NCBI RefSeq assembly: GCF_000521465.1 | Contig: NZ_BAVR01000032.1 | Location: forward strand, 1-42,229 | DNA: 42,229 nucleotides | Origin: Acetivibrio straminisolvens JCM 21531 | Lineage (GTDB): Bacteria > Bacillota > Clostridia > Acetivibrionales > Acetivibrionaceae | Direction: 5' to 3' | Part shown: positions 1 to 10,626 of the stretch, in pieces | Position numbering within the stretch: the first letter of the stretch is position 1 | How the letters are laid out: each line of letters starts with the position of its first letter | Notes under the pieces: model-generated | Database searches by the model: none | Seen by the model: the letters and a program-made list of their open reading frames with translations, nothing else | Told to the model about the DNA's origin: nothing | Translations under genes and position numbers: made by a program

Positions 1-3
1 TAA

Positions 4-1003
4 TTATTTATTCCACATTTTAATCAGTTCTTGTGCGATTTGAACGGCATTTGTGGCAGCGCCTTTTCTTATATTATCGGCAACAACCCAAAGGTTTACG
101 CCACTTTCAACACTTTCATCACGGCGGATTCTTCCGACAAAGGTTTCGTCTTTTCCGTTTGCATTAATAGGCATCGGGTAGACATTGTTGGCAACGTCAT
201 CTTCAACAATAACGCCGGGTGCATTTCTTAATACTTCTTTTAATTCATCAAGATCAAACTGTTTTTCAAACTCAACATTTATTGATTCGCTGTGGCCGTT
301 GAATACAGGCACTCTTACGGTTGTAGCAGTGATTCTGAGACTGTTGTCTCCCAATATTTTTCTTGTCTCATGTACCATTTTCATTTCTTCCTTTGTATAG
401 CCGTTGGGAAGGAAAACGTCAATATGAGGCAAGCAGTTTCCGGCAATCGGATGTGGGAACTTCTTTGGGGCTTCTCCCTTAAGACCGTTTTCAAGGTCTT
501 TGTATCCGCTTTGGCCGGCGCCGGATACGGCTTGGTATGTGGAATAAACTATTCTTTTAATTTTATATTTATCGTGCAAAGGCTTTAGCACTACAACTGC
601 CTGTATAGTCGAGCAGTTCGGATTGGCTATGATACCCTGGTTCCATGAAATATCCTGAGGATTTACTTCCGGTACTACAAGGGGAACTTTTTCGTCCATT
701 CTCCAGCGGCTGCTGTTGTCCACAACTATACAGCCTTTTGAAGCTGCAATGGGTGCAAATTTTTCACTGGTGCTTGCTCCTGCGGAGAACAATGCTATAT
801 CTATTCCTCTGTCAAAAGATGTCTCAGTAAGCTCTTCTACAATGTATTCCTTGTTGTTGAAAATTATAGTCGAACCAGCAGAACGGCTTGAGGAAAAGAA
901 ATATATGTTCTCAATAGGCAGATTTCTTTCTTCTAAAACTTTTTAAAAATGTTCTGCCCACCATTCCTGTAGCCCCAACTACTGCTAAATTTACTTTTTT
1001 CAT
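4..1003 (-). CDS. asd: Aspartate-semialdehyde dehydrogenase (one frameshift)
   Basis: Reduces aspartyl phosphate to aspartate semialdehyde with NADPH, the branch point to lysine/diaminopimelate, threonine and methionine. The N-terminus has the NADP-binding GATGMVG motif, and NPNCSTIQ carries the catalytic Cys (about residue 130). The ATG at 1003-1001 follows a GGAGG site. The frame breaks where the plus strand reads TTTTTAAAAA (940-949); removing one base of the 945-949 or 940-944 run rejoins the frames and gives 332 residues, the normal family length, so this is probably a sequence error. A lysine riboswitch and terminator lie upstream on the same strand, so expression should fall when lysine is plentiful. 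Downstream genes are outside the window. Family identity is very secure. Confidence 0.95.
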
Positions 1004-1102
1004 AAAAATACCCTCCTGATATAATATTAATCTTATTGAATACTGGATTTTAGTTTGATAGCGTGATATGTCATCTTTATCGTTCTGAAGGACACTAAAA
1101 AA

Positions 1103-1120
1103 GCTGGTATGAGTACCAGC
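1103..1120 (-). terminator. Riboswitch-controlled intrinsic terminator of asd
   Basis: A perfect 7-bp stem, GCTGGTA/TACCAGC with a 4-base loop, is followed on the minus strand by six T (1097-1102). It lies between the lysine aptamer and the asd start, the expected place for the expression platform. Inference: lysine binding favours this hairpin and stops transcription. Confidence 0.85.
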
Positions 1121-1167
1121 AGTTCATCCGGGATTTTAGTGTAAATATACAACTAAGCTTTATGAAC

Positions 1168-1335
1168 TGATAGCGCTCCATCAAATTACTTGATGACAGT
1201 CATACAGCTATTAACCGTACAACCAGACCGTACCTTTTTGAGCAGATACAATCTTCGGCAGTTGACCCTTTCAGCTTTCTTCATCAAAGCTCAAACTTTT
1301 CAGAAAACTTACTATTGAAAACTGCACCTCTATCA
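1168..1335 (-). promoter_or_regulatory. Lysine riboswitch (L box) aptamer
   Basis: Read on the minus strand, the segment has the conserved L-box blocks in order: GATAGAGGTGC at the 5' end, TGCCGAAG in the middle, GACTGTCATC, and GGAGCGCTATC at the 3' end. TGATAG and CTATCA close P1. The length of about 168 nt fits the family, and the target gene asd is a classic lysine-pathway gene. A terminator follows about 50 nt downstream. Confidence 0.9.
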
Positions 1336-1371
1336 AACATTATAAAAACACTATTAACTTTATTTTTAACT

Positions 1372-1400
1372 ATTCTATCATCTAAAATATTATATGTCAA
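1372..1400 (-). promoter_or_regulatory. Sigma-A-type promoter of the asd leader
   Basis: On the minus strand a perfect -35 TTGACA (1400-1395) is separated by 17 nt from a -10 TAGAAT (1377-1372). Transcription would start about 30 nt before the lysine aptamer. Confidence 0.75.
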
Positions 1401-1557
1401 ACTATTTATTTTTGATATTTAGATTTTCAAATTATTACATATAAATAGGATTATGCATATTATAAATTAATATACGCCGTTTATTATTTTACAATTCTGT
1501 TACAAAGAAGGGGATTGGAATCTTTTGTCGAATTATATAACGTAGTGTGGCAATTTT

Positions 1558-1586
1558 TTGCCTTGATAAATCTTTACCGGTATAAT
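1558..1586 (+). promoter_or_regulatory. Probable sigma-A promoter of the SpoIID-like gene
   Basis: A -35-like TTGCCT (1558-1563), a 17-nt spacer and a perfect -10 TATAAT (1581-1586) stand about 45 nt before the chosen start. The rest of 1401-1557 is very AT-rich and shows nothing else I can support. Confidence 0.5.
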
Positions 1587-1629
1587 AATAACTTAATGCT
1601 AAATACAAAAGACAAATATGGAGGAGAAC

Positions 1630-3337
1630 ATGAAAGGGAGTTTGTTGTTAAAGTCAAAAGTAAAGGCGATGGTATTTCGATTGACATTGCTGTTTTTGGT
1701 CTATGTGTCGGTATTTTTTTCCCAAAGTTTTATGGTTTATGCATACAAAGGAGTTCCGGACAAAGTTAGGATTGGCCTTTTGTTTAATGATTCACAAACC
1801 GGACAATATTCGGCAGTTTCAAGCTTTACAGTAGATTCTCCAAAGGGACTTCAATTCGGATATTCCACTGAAGATGAGTTTGTATGCCTTCAGAAGGAAG
1901 CTTCGGAAGAAGCTGTGACCGTAAGGAAGGATGCTTTTTTTGTAAAAGGAAGCAGCGGACTTACCGAATTCAACCTTCTTCAGGCAACCCTCCATCGGGA
2001 GAGGTTATTGGAGCCTATCATATAAAAATAGGCAAAGACTATAAAGATTATAATGCTCTTAACAAGGACCTTGCGGAAATCAGAAAAAAAGGTGTTGATG
2101 CCTTCTCGGTATATGATGACGGTTGGCAGATTTGGACGGGTTTTTATGTTGATGAAAACGGTGCACAAGCGGCGATAACGGATTATGTTGAGCGGCTTTA
2201 AAACTCGGGGACTATAGTGTTGTGGAACCGTCTATGTCAAGAATAGTTGTTTTGTCGAAGGACGGACAAGTTATGCTTATGTTTGATTCAATATATCATG
2301 CGTTTCAGGTTCAGCCTGAAACAAAAGACGAAAGCTGTGTTTTAAGAATCAATGGAGATGACAAGAAGAGATATCGCGGTGCTTTTGAAATCTTAAGGCT
2401 GTCGGGAAGCGATATGACGGTAATTAATGTCATTAATATTGAAGAATATTTATATGGAGTTGTACCCTATGAGATACAGGCAAGTTCCCACCCTGAAGCC
2501 CTAAAGGTTCAGGCCGTTGCGGCAAGAACCTATACGGTAAACAACCTGAACAAATACAAAAGGCTTCAATTTGATTTGTGTCCTACTGTATACTCCCAAG
2601 TATATAAGGGTTTTGACGGAGAGGCGTCATCAACAAATAAAGCTGTTGACGATACTAAAGGAAAGGTAGTTACATACAATGGAAAGCCTGCTTCGGTATT
2701 TTATTTCAGCTCCAGCGGAGGAATGACAGAGGACGTTAGAAATGTTTGGGGAAGTGAAGGATATCCCTATCTTGTAAGTGTTGAAGATAAATATGAATCG
2801 GGAGACTCGTGGCATTACAATTGGGAGGTTTCGTTCACCGCACAGAAGTTAAAGCAGATAATGATAGACCGCGGTTTAAAGATAGGAGACATATTGGGGA
2901 TTTATATAACAAAAAGATCCGAAGCGGGAAGGGCAACCGAGGTAATAGTTAAGGGAAGTCAAGGGGAAAAGGTGTACACAAACGGTTCCACAAGAAGTTT
3001 CTTAAGCCTTGACAGCCAGTGGTATGATATTACGACAGACGCAGATATCTTTGTGAAGGGAAATGACGGTGAAGCGATTAAGACCCAGCTTGGAGGAAAA
3101 AAAGTAATGACAGCGTCCGGGCTTAAAACCGTAAGCTCCGCAAACAGCAAGGTAAGTGTTGTCAGTGCAAACGGTACGAAGACTGTTCCGTTGATTCCCA
3201 CGAACTATATCTTTAAAGGAAAAGGCTGGGGTCATGCAGTTGGGATGAGTCAGGAAGGAGCCAAGGGTATGGCTAATGCCGGATTCACATATGAAGAAAT
3301 ATTAACCCATTATTTTCCGGGAACAAAAGTTGAATAA
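1630..3337 (+). CDS. SpoIID/LytB-domain protein (two frameshifts)
   Basis: Probable lytic transglycosylase that cleaves peptidoglycan glycan strands, as SpoIID does during engulfment. After repair it has about 569 residues: a hydrophobic export or anchor segment (about residues 15-40), a SPOR-like stretch (GEVIGAYHIKIG onward) and a C-terminal SpoIID domain. In the latter, EEYLYGVVPYEI contains the likely catalytic Glu, followed by QAVAARTY, SSSGG and GHAVGMSQEGA. It is longer than classical SpoIID (about 340 residues), so it may be a SpoIID/LytB paralogue rather than the sporulation protein. ATG 1630 was chosen over 1618 because GGAGGAG (1620-1626) precedes it. One base is missing near 1974 (CC for CCC gives NPSSGNPPSG) and one near 2195-2201. 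Both look like sequence errors. Confidence 0.8.
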
Positions 3338-3366
3338 ATTTGCTGCTAAATAAATACTTCAAGAAG

Positions 3367-3393
3367 CTCCGGAATGTTTTTCCGGAGTTTTTT
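3367..3393 (+). terminator. Terminator after the SpoIID-like gene
   Basis: CTCCGGAA (3367-3374) pairs perfectly with TTCCGGAG (3380-3387), followed by six T. It separates the SpoIID-like gene from queA. Confidence 0.85.
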
Positions 3394-3554
3394 ACGGCTT
3401 CTTGGAGTTTTTTGCATTTCAACCTTGCATGAAAGAAGGATTTAATGTATTATTCTATATAAATCGCATAAAATATTTTAAAACTATGTAAATCGGATTA
3501 TGGAAATGCAAAACGGTGCTTTATCAAATAATATGAAACGGTGTTAGATTGACT

Positions 3555-4579
3555 ATGAAGGTTAGTGATTTTTATTATGATTTGCCGCAAGAATTAATTG
3601 CGCAGGAGCCAATTGCCAAAAGGGATATGTCGAGGCTTTTGGTTTTGGACAAGGAAACAGGCCGGATTTGCCATAAAAAGTTTAAGGATATTGTGGAGTA
3701 CATAAACAAGGGTGATTGTCTGGTTTTAAATGACACCAGGGTTATGCCCGCAAGACTTCTGGGGGAAAAGGAAGGTACCGGGGGCAAAATTGAGTTCGTT
3801 CTTTTGAAAAGGATTAACGGAGATGTTTGGGAAGTTATTTTAAAGCCGGGAAAGAAGGCAAAACCGGGAGCAAGGTTTGTATTTGGAAATGGCGAGCTTA
3901 AGGCTGAAATTATAGAAATAATTGAAGAAGGAAACAGACTTGTCAGGTTTGAATATGACGGTATTTTTGAAGAGATTCTTGACAGAGTCGGTATTGTACC
4001 GCTTCCTCCTTATATTACAAAGAGGCTTGATGATGCGGAAAGATACCAGACTGTGTATTCAAAATACAAGGGTTCTGCCGCTGCTCCCACTGCAGGACTA
4101 CATTTTACTGTGGAGCTTTTGGATGAATTGGCGAGCCGAGGTGTCAACATTGCTTATGTGACCCTTCATGTAGGACTTGGGACATTCAGGCCGGTAAAGG
4201 CTGAAAATTTGGAAGAACATAAAATGCATAGCGAATTTTACCGTATAAATGAAGAGGACTGCAGGAAGATAAATGAGGCAAAGGAAAATGGCTGCAGAGT
4301 AATAGCAGTGGGGACAACGAGTTGCAGAGTGCTTGAAACGGTGGGAGATGAAAAGGGTAAATTGAATCCTCAGAGCGGGTGGACCGACATTTTTATTTAC
4401 CCGGGATATAAATTTAAAGTGGTGGATTCATTAATAACCAATTTCCATTTGCCCGAGTCCACGCTTATTATGCTTGTAAGTGCTTTGGCAGGGCGTGACA
4501 AAATAATGGAAGCCTATAATGCTGCCGTTAGGGAAAGATACAGGTTTTTCAGCTTTGCGATGCCATGTTTATAAAGTAA
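3555..4579 (+). CDS. queA: S-adenosylmethionine:tRNA ribosyltransferase-isomerase (frameshift near the end)
   Basis: Transfers and isomerises the ribosyl part of SAM onto 7-aminomethyl-7-deazaguanine in tRNA to make epoxyqueuosine. The protein starts [11 protein letters not shown] and contains [34 protein letters not shown] and [12 protein letters not shown], all family hallmarks. ATG 3555 fits the family; an in-frame TTG at 3549 is possible and no strong ribosome site decides. Near 4557 one G is missing: TTTGCGATGCC should read TTTGGCGATGCC, giving the usual FGDAM ending and a stop at 4577-4579. The repaired protein has 341 residues. It lies 43 bp before tgt, the preceding step of the same pathway, and probably shares its transcript. 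Confidence 0.95.
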
Positions 4580-4622
4580 ATATTTATAAGGCAAATATTA
4601 ATAATAAGGAACAGGAAGATGT

Positions 4623-5749
<1,127 letters not shown>

Positions 5750-5814
5750 GTTTAGTTTACCAATATAAGTAATAATAAAGTAAAATAATCAAAAGAACTG
5801 AGAGGAGGTTTTTT

Positions 5815-6114
5815 ATGCCAACAGAAGGAGGAGCAGGTTTTCAAGAACTTTTTAGTGCCTTGATTTTACCGTTGGCCTTTGTTCTCATCATGTACTTGAT
5901 GATAATTTTACCTCAAAAGAAGAGGGATAAGAAGCACGCAGAAATGCTTCAGGCTTTAAAGACCGGAGATAATATTATTACGACCGGAGGAATTATCGGA
6001 AAGGTAATAAATATCAAGGATGATGAGATAACTATAGAGACTAGCGTTGAAAAGACCCAGATAAAGCTTGTTAGATCGGCGATAAGCAGAGTTGTGGAAT
6101 CTAATGAAGAGTAG
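5815..6114 (+). CDS. yajC: Preprotein translocase accessory subunit YajC
   Basis: Small inner-membrane protein associated with the SecDF part of the Sec translocase. It has 99 residues: one transmembrane helix (about residues 14-33) ending in ILPQKKRDKKH, then a cytoplasmic domain with TGDNIITTGGIIGKV, the most conserved YajC stretch. A strong GAGGAGG site precedes the ATG. The order queA-tgt-yajC is common in Firmicutes and other bacteria; secD/secF do not follow here. No frame damage. Confidence 0.92.
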   Translation: MPTEGGAGFQELFSALILPLAFVLIMYLMIILPQKKRDKKHAEMLQALKTGDNIITTGGIIGKVINIKDDEITIETSVEKTQIKLVRSAISRVVESNEE

Positions 6115-6143
6115 AATACATAAGTTTATCTGTTGTATGAAAA

Positions 6144-6163
6144 GGGTAGCCTAATGGCTACCC
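6144..6163 (-). terminator. Hairpin at the convergent gene ends
   Basis: GGGTAGC (6144-6150) and GCTACCC (6157-6163) form a perfect 7-bp stem overlapping the stop of the minus-strand gene, with only a short T tract after it on that strand. It could serve both converging transcripts; the weak T tract lowers confidence. Confidence 0.45.
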
Positions 6164-6624
6164 TCATAAACATAGTTTTTAAAGCAGTAATTCATACCTG
6201 AATTGTTGTCCCAGTTGTCGGAATCGTCTTTAAATGCTATATTAATGTTGCCTGCCCTTTTAACGGGAAATAACAGCTCAAACTTTTGATGGCCTATCTT
6301 CTGCATTGAATAGGATTCGGTATCCTCCCAGGCAAGGTTGTTTCCGTAACCGATTACTGCATACAACTTATCGGTATTATTTTTAGCAAGGATACCGCTG
6401 TACACCAGTCGAAATACATTTCTTGCGTCTTGAATTTCAACTCCGTTATTTGCATAAGAATTATTGGCCTCATACATGTTATTTCCATAAGGTTCTGTTG
6501 TCATGTCCAGCGAAAACTCTTCGTTTAAAGGCTGATATTTTTTTGTTTTGCTTTGAGCGGGTTCCGTGTTGTTATCCGACTTAAAGTCGTTTGGTGTATT
6601 AAATAAAAAATCAAAAAATCCCAT
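6151..6624 (-). CDS. CBM25-like carbohydrate-binding protein without signal peptide
   Basis: Predicted 157-residue cytoplasmic protein with a low-complexity, Asn/Gln/Thr-rich first half and a C-terminal starch-binding-like domain (about residues 65-150). The domain signs are YAVIGYGNNLAWEDT, SMQKIGHQKFELLFPV and the ending DDSDNWDNNSGMNYCF, which closely matches the family 25 carbohydrate-binding module (WDNN...Y). The start was set at 6624 because GGAGG lies 7 nt upstream; a longer reading to 6666 lacks such a site. There is no signal peptide, transmembrane helix or catalytic domain, so a role on intracellular glycogen-like glucan is only an inference. It faces yajC tail-to-tail. Confidence 0.7.
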   Translation of the reverse strand: MGFFDFLFNTPNDFKSDNNTEPAQSKTKKYQPLNEEFSLDMTTEPYGNNMYEANNSYANNGVEIQDARNVFRLVYSGILAKNNTDKLYAVIGYGNNLAWEDTESYSMQKIGHQKFELLFPVKRAGNINIAFKDDSDNWDNNSGMNYCFKNYVYEGSH

Positions 6625-6869
6625 AATTGAACCTCCAGTTTTATCAATTCTTGTTTCCTGTTTCACCGGCTGCTGTTAAAAAGCATTAATATTCTGGAGC
6701 TTTTCAATATATAGTTTAATCAATTCGTGTGATATTTATTTTATTAATTTATAGTTTGCAGTGTTTTTTTATTCTATGTATGTCAAAATAAGTTTTTATA
6801 TTTTCATAAAATATTGAAAAGATAAAAAGCCGTTTTGTTTTAAATTATTTGCTTTATTGGTTCTAACTT

Positions 6870-6899
6870 TTGAACAAACATAATAGATTGTAGTATAAA
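6870..6899 (+). promoter_or_regulatory. Possible promoter of the TIGR04086 membrane gene
   Basis: TTGAAC (6870-6875), an 18-nt spacer and TATAAA (6894-6899) lie 23 nt before the start codon. The match is fair, not strong. The remainder of the 6625-6921 gap is AT-rich with no other feature I can support. Confidence 0.4.
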
Positions 6900-6921
6900 A
6901 AACATCTATTGGGGGGTTTTT

Positions 6922-7332
6922 ATGATTAACAAGACTGGCCAGACGGCAAAGAATATATTATCCGGACACTCGAATATTGTTACAATTATAAAAGGAATAC
7001 TGGTATCCTATTTGTTTACAGTGCCGATGTTTGCTATTTTTGCGTATTTTCTTAAATTTTCCGACTTTCCGCTAAAATATATTTCTACTGCTGTTATAAT
7101 TACGACATTGCTGAGTATAGTTATAGCAGGATGGATTTCTACCAAAAACGTAAAAAGCAAGGGATGGCTAAACGGTGCAATAGTGGGATTTATATATATG
7201 CTAATCCTGTATTTGCTAAGCAGCATAGTTTACAGAGATTTTGCCATAAACGGCTATATATTGATATTGCTTACTATTGGAGTATTATCGGGAAGTATAG
7301 GCGGTATACTGGGCATTAATTTAAAAAGATAG
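6922..7332 (+). CDS. TIGR04086 family membrane protein
   Basis: A 136-residue integral membrane protein with four predicted helices, roughly residues 20-45, 53-73, 85-105 and 110-132. The glycine-rich last helix (GVLSGSIGGILGINLKR) and the overall plan match the TIGR04086/YrzE family of unknown function, common in Clostridia, often next to yajC. A GGGGGG site precedes the ATG. It stands alone between the CBM25-like gene and the pyr leader. No enzymatic motif is visible. Confidence 0.75.
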   Translation: MINKTGQTAKNILSGHSNIVTIIKGILVSYLFTVPMFAIFAYFLKFSDFPLKYISTAVIITTLLSIVIAGWISTKNVKSKGWLNGAIVGFIYMLILYLLSSIVYRDFAINGYILILLTIGVLSGSIGGILGINLKR

Positions 7333-7465
7333 ACGGTAATAATAGAAAAATGAAATTAAGAATAAAAATTAAAATGAAAAATTAAAAAATATATTGATAA
7401 ATGTATGGACAATTACCTTTTGTTGTGTTAACATTAGATAGAATTAAATAATAAACCTTTAATTA

Positions 7466-7490
7466 AGTCCAGAGAGACTCAGAAGGTAAG
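7466..7490 (+). promoter_or_regulatory. PyrR-binding element in the pyr leader RNA
   Basis: The sequence AGTCCAGAGAGACTCAGAAGG matches the anti-antiterminator loop that PyrR binds in Bacillus-type pyr leaders (ARUCCAGAGAGGYU pattern). It lies about 50 nt before a strong terminator and 160 nt before pyrR. Known role: UMP-bound PyrR stabilises this hairpin and so favours termination. Confidence 0.85.
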
Positions 7491-7538
7491 ATATTTTGTT
7501 GAATAATATAGAATGGTTCTATATGCTTATTGTAATGC

Positions 7539-7569
7539 AGCTTCTTGCCGACTGGTAAGAAGCTTTTTT
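7539..7569 (+). terminator. pyr operon attenuator terminator
   Basis: An 11-bp stem, AGCTTCTTGCC (7539-7549) with GGTAAGAAGCT (7554-7564), has one G-U pair and a GACT loop and is followed by a T tract (7564-7569). Together with the PyrR-binding element it forms a classic pyr attenuator. Confidence 0.9.
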
Positions 7570-7583
7570 AGAGCCTTTTATAA

Positions 7584-8102
<519 letters not shown>

Positions 8103-8145
8103 GAGTATAAGTATTATTTTAGGAATTAAGGGAAGGGTATGTTTT

Positions 8146-8277
8146 ATGCAAAATTATAAATATCTATATATTAATAGAATACAGCAAAAAGAGAAAATAT
8201 GTACTTTTATTCCCGTTTTTAAATATAAAGCATTAATAATTTGTTCGGAAGAAAATCCGCAAAACATTAAAAAATAG
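8146..8277 (+). CDS. Possible 43-residue leader peptide before pyrB
   Basis: A small reading frame starts at ATG 8146, behind GGAAGGG (8131-8137), and encodes MQNYKYLYIN...NPQNIKK. Its TAG stop (8275-8277) is the first three bases of the 5' arm of the terminator before pyrB. The coding stretch is rich in A and T, with U-rich segments shortly before the hairpin. I recognise no homologue. The layout resembles the pyrBI leader of enterobacteria, in which a 44-residue peptide is translated up to the attenuator, so it may have a regulatory role; it may also be a chance frame. Confidence 0.35.
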   Translation: MQNYKYLYINRIQQKEKICTFIPVFKYKALIICSEENPQNIKK

Positions 8278-8308
8278 TAAGGAATACCATTATCCTTACT
8301 ATTTTTTT
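8275..8308 (+). terminator. Terminator/attenuator between pyrR and pyrB
   Basis: TAGTAAGGA (8275-8283) pairs perfectly with TCCTTACTA (8293-8301), followed by seven T (8302-8308). The flanking A and T runs extend the pairing. No PyrR-binding consensus is visible in the preceding 170 nt, so control here would differ from that at the pyrR leader, or the element simply lowers downstream transcription. Confidence 0.85.
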
Positions 8309-8367
8309 GAGGACATTTGATACCAATAATATTAATATAAAAGTTTATTTTAGAGTGAGGTGTAGAA

Positions 8368-9304
8368 ATGGGTTTAAAATCAAAAGACCTCTTAGGACTT
8401 AGGGATTTGACAACAGAAGAAATTCAATACATTTTAAATACTGCCAAAACGATGAAGGTTATTCTTTCGTCAAAAAACAAGAAGACTCCTCATTTGCAGG
8501 GTAAATCAATAATTACTCTGTTTTATGAGAACAGTACAAGGACAAGATTATCCTTCGAACTTGCCTCAAAATACATGAGTGCAAGTGCTGCCAATATTTC
8601 GGTAGCGGCCAGCAGTGTTGCTAAAGGTGAAACACTTATAGATACCGGAAAAACAATTGACATGATGGGTGCGGATGTAATTATAATCAGGCATTCGATG
8701 TCGGGAGCACCTCATCTTCTTGCAAGAAATGTTACGGCATCGGTAATAAATGCCGGTGACGGTATGAATGAGCACCCAACCAGGCGCTTCTTGATATGTT
8801 TACAATTATTGAGAAAAAAGGAAGTCTTGAGGGGTTAAAAGTTGCCATAATCGGTGATATATATCATAGCAGAGTGGCAAGAAGCAACATTTGGGGAATG
8901 ACGAAGCTTGGAGCCGAAGTGAGTGTTGCCGGGCCTTCAACCCTTATACCTCGGGAATTGGAGAAGACCGGTGTCAAGGTCTTTACCACGGTTCAGGAAG
9001 CATTGATTGATGCGGATGTGGTTATGGGACTTAGAATTCAGAAGGAAAGGCAGAAAAGCGGATTGTTTCCGAGCATTAGGGAGTATTCGAGATTCTTCGG
9101 ATTGGATGAAAAGCGCTTAAAGCTTGCAAAAGAAGATGCTTTGATATTGCATCCGGGACCGGTCAACAGAGGAGTTGAACTGCGTCATCGGTAGTTGACT
9201 GTGACAGGTCGCTTATAAATGAGCAGGTTACCAACGGAGTTGCTGTAAGAATGGCTCTTCTTTATCTTTTAACGAGGAGGGATAGCGGTGAGAGTATTAA
9301 TTAA
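8368..9304 (+). CDS. pyrB: Aspartate carbamoyltransferase catalytic subunit (two frameshifts)
   Basis: Condenses carbamoyl phosphate with aspartate, the first committed step of pyrimidine synthesis. Seen: the carbamoyl-phosphate motif [37 protein letters not shown] (after repair), [12 protein letters not shown] and [11 protein letters not shown]. One C is missing at 8780-8781 (ACCAGG for ACCCAGG) and one base, probably G, near 9182. Repaired, it is 312 residues and normal in length. GAGGTG precedes ATG 8368. The end overlaps pyrC by 17 nt. No regulatory-chain gene pyrI is in the operon, so feedback by nucleotides through that subunit is not expected unless it is encoded elsewhere. Confidence 0.95.
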
Positions 9305-10574
9305 AGGCGGACATGTTGTAGACCCGAAAACCAACACAAACGGTGTTATGGATATATTGATTGAGGACGGAATAATAACGGAGATAGGCCAAGATATTGA
9401 AATTACCAACGGCGACATAATTTATGCCGAGGGCAAGATGGTATTGCCGGGACTGGTGGATGCCCATTGCCATCTGAGGGACCCGGGTTTTGAATATAAA
9501 GAGGACATAGAAACTGGAACCATGAGTGCTGCAATGGGAGGATTTACTTCCATAGCATGCATGCCCAATACGGACCCTGTCTGCGATAATGAGGCTATAG
9601 TAAAGTATATTATAAATAAGGCAAAGCAGGACGGATTTGTTAATGTATATCCTATTGGGGCGATATCCAAAGGGCAAAAGGGTGAAGAGCTTTCGGAAAT
9701 AGGTGAACTGAAATTTGCCGGAGCTGTGGCAATTTCCGATGACGGAAGGCCGGTAAAAAGTTCTTCTCTGATGAAGAGGGCTTTGGAATACTCAGCCATG
9801 TTTGATATAGCAGTAATATCCCATTGCGAGGATCTGGATATTGCAGATGGCGGTGTAATGAACGAGGGATATTGGTCTACGGTTATGGGACTTAAAGGTA
9901 TACCTTCGGCTGCTGAGGAAATAATGGTGGCAAGGGATATTATATTGTCCGAATACACAAAGGTTCCGATACACATAGCTCATGTTAGCACTGAGCTGTC
10001 GGTAGACCTTATAAGGAATGCCAAAAAGCGTGGAGTGAAAGTGACCTGTGAGACTTGTCCCCACTACTTTGTCCTTACCGATGAGGCTTGCAGCGGATTT
10101 AATACCCTTGCAAAAGTAAATCCTCCGCTAAGGACAAAAAGAGATGTTGAGGCTGTGATTGAAGGATTAAAAGACGGCACGATTGACATAATCGCAACAG
10201 ACCATGCGCCTCATCATAACGATGAGAAAAACGTTGAATTCAATTTGGCGGCAAATGGCATGGTGGGTTTTGAAACGGCATTGCCTCTGGCGATAACCTA
10301 TCTTGTAAAACCGGGACATCTCACAATCGGCCAACTGGTTGAAAAGATGTGTGTCAATCCTTCAAAACTCCTTGGTATCAACAAAGGTACGCTGGAGATA
10401 GGCAGAAGTGCGGATATAACCATTGTTGACATTAACGAAGAGTTTGTTGTGGATATCAATAACTTCAAATCAAAAAGCAAGAACTCTCCTTTTAACGGGT
10501 TCAAGCTGAGTGGAAGTGTATACTATACTTTGGTGGACGGCAATGCCATTGTCAGAGAAAAGGTACTTTTATAG
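9288..10574 (+). CDS. pyrC: Dihydroorotase
   Basis: Zinc enzyme closing carbamoyl aspartate to dihydroorotate. The 428-residue protein is intact and of the multimeric, Bacillus-like class. Metal-site motifs are visible: DAHCHLRDPG (about residues 59-68), a His in SHCED, HIAHVST, and the catalytic Asp in ATDHAPH. The GTG start at 9288 follows GAGGAGG (9274-9280) with a 7-nt gap and overlaps the end of pyrB by 17 nt, suggesting translational coupling. The gene has no frame damage. Confidence 0.96.
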   Translation: MRVLIKGGHVVDPKTNTNGVMDILIEDGIITEIGQDIEITNGDIIYAEGKMVLPGLVDAHCHLRDPGFEYKEDIETGTMSAAMGGFTSIACMPNTDPVCDNEAIVKYIINKAKQDGFVNVYPIGAISKGQKGEELSEIGELKFAGAVAISDDGRPVKSSSLMKRALEYSAMFDIAVISHCEDLDIADGGVMNEGYWSTVMGLKGIPSAAEEIMVARDIILSEYTKVPIHIAHVSTELSVDLIRNAKKRGVKVTCETCPHYFVLTDEACSGFNTLAKVNPPLRTKRDVEAVIEGLKDGTIDIIATDHAPHHNDEKNVEFNLAANGMVGFETALPLAITYLVKPGHLTIGQLVEKMCVNPSKLLGINKGTLEIGRSADITIVDINEEFVVDINNFKSKSKNSPFNGFKLSGSVYYTLVDGNAIVREKVLL

Positions 10575-10626
10575 AGATTTCTTGAGAATGAGTTTTTGAA
10601 TTATGCTATATAAGGAGAATGAAATT

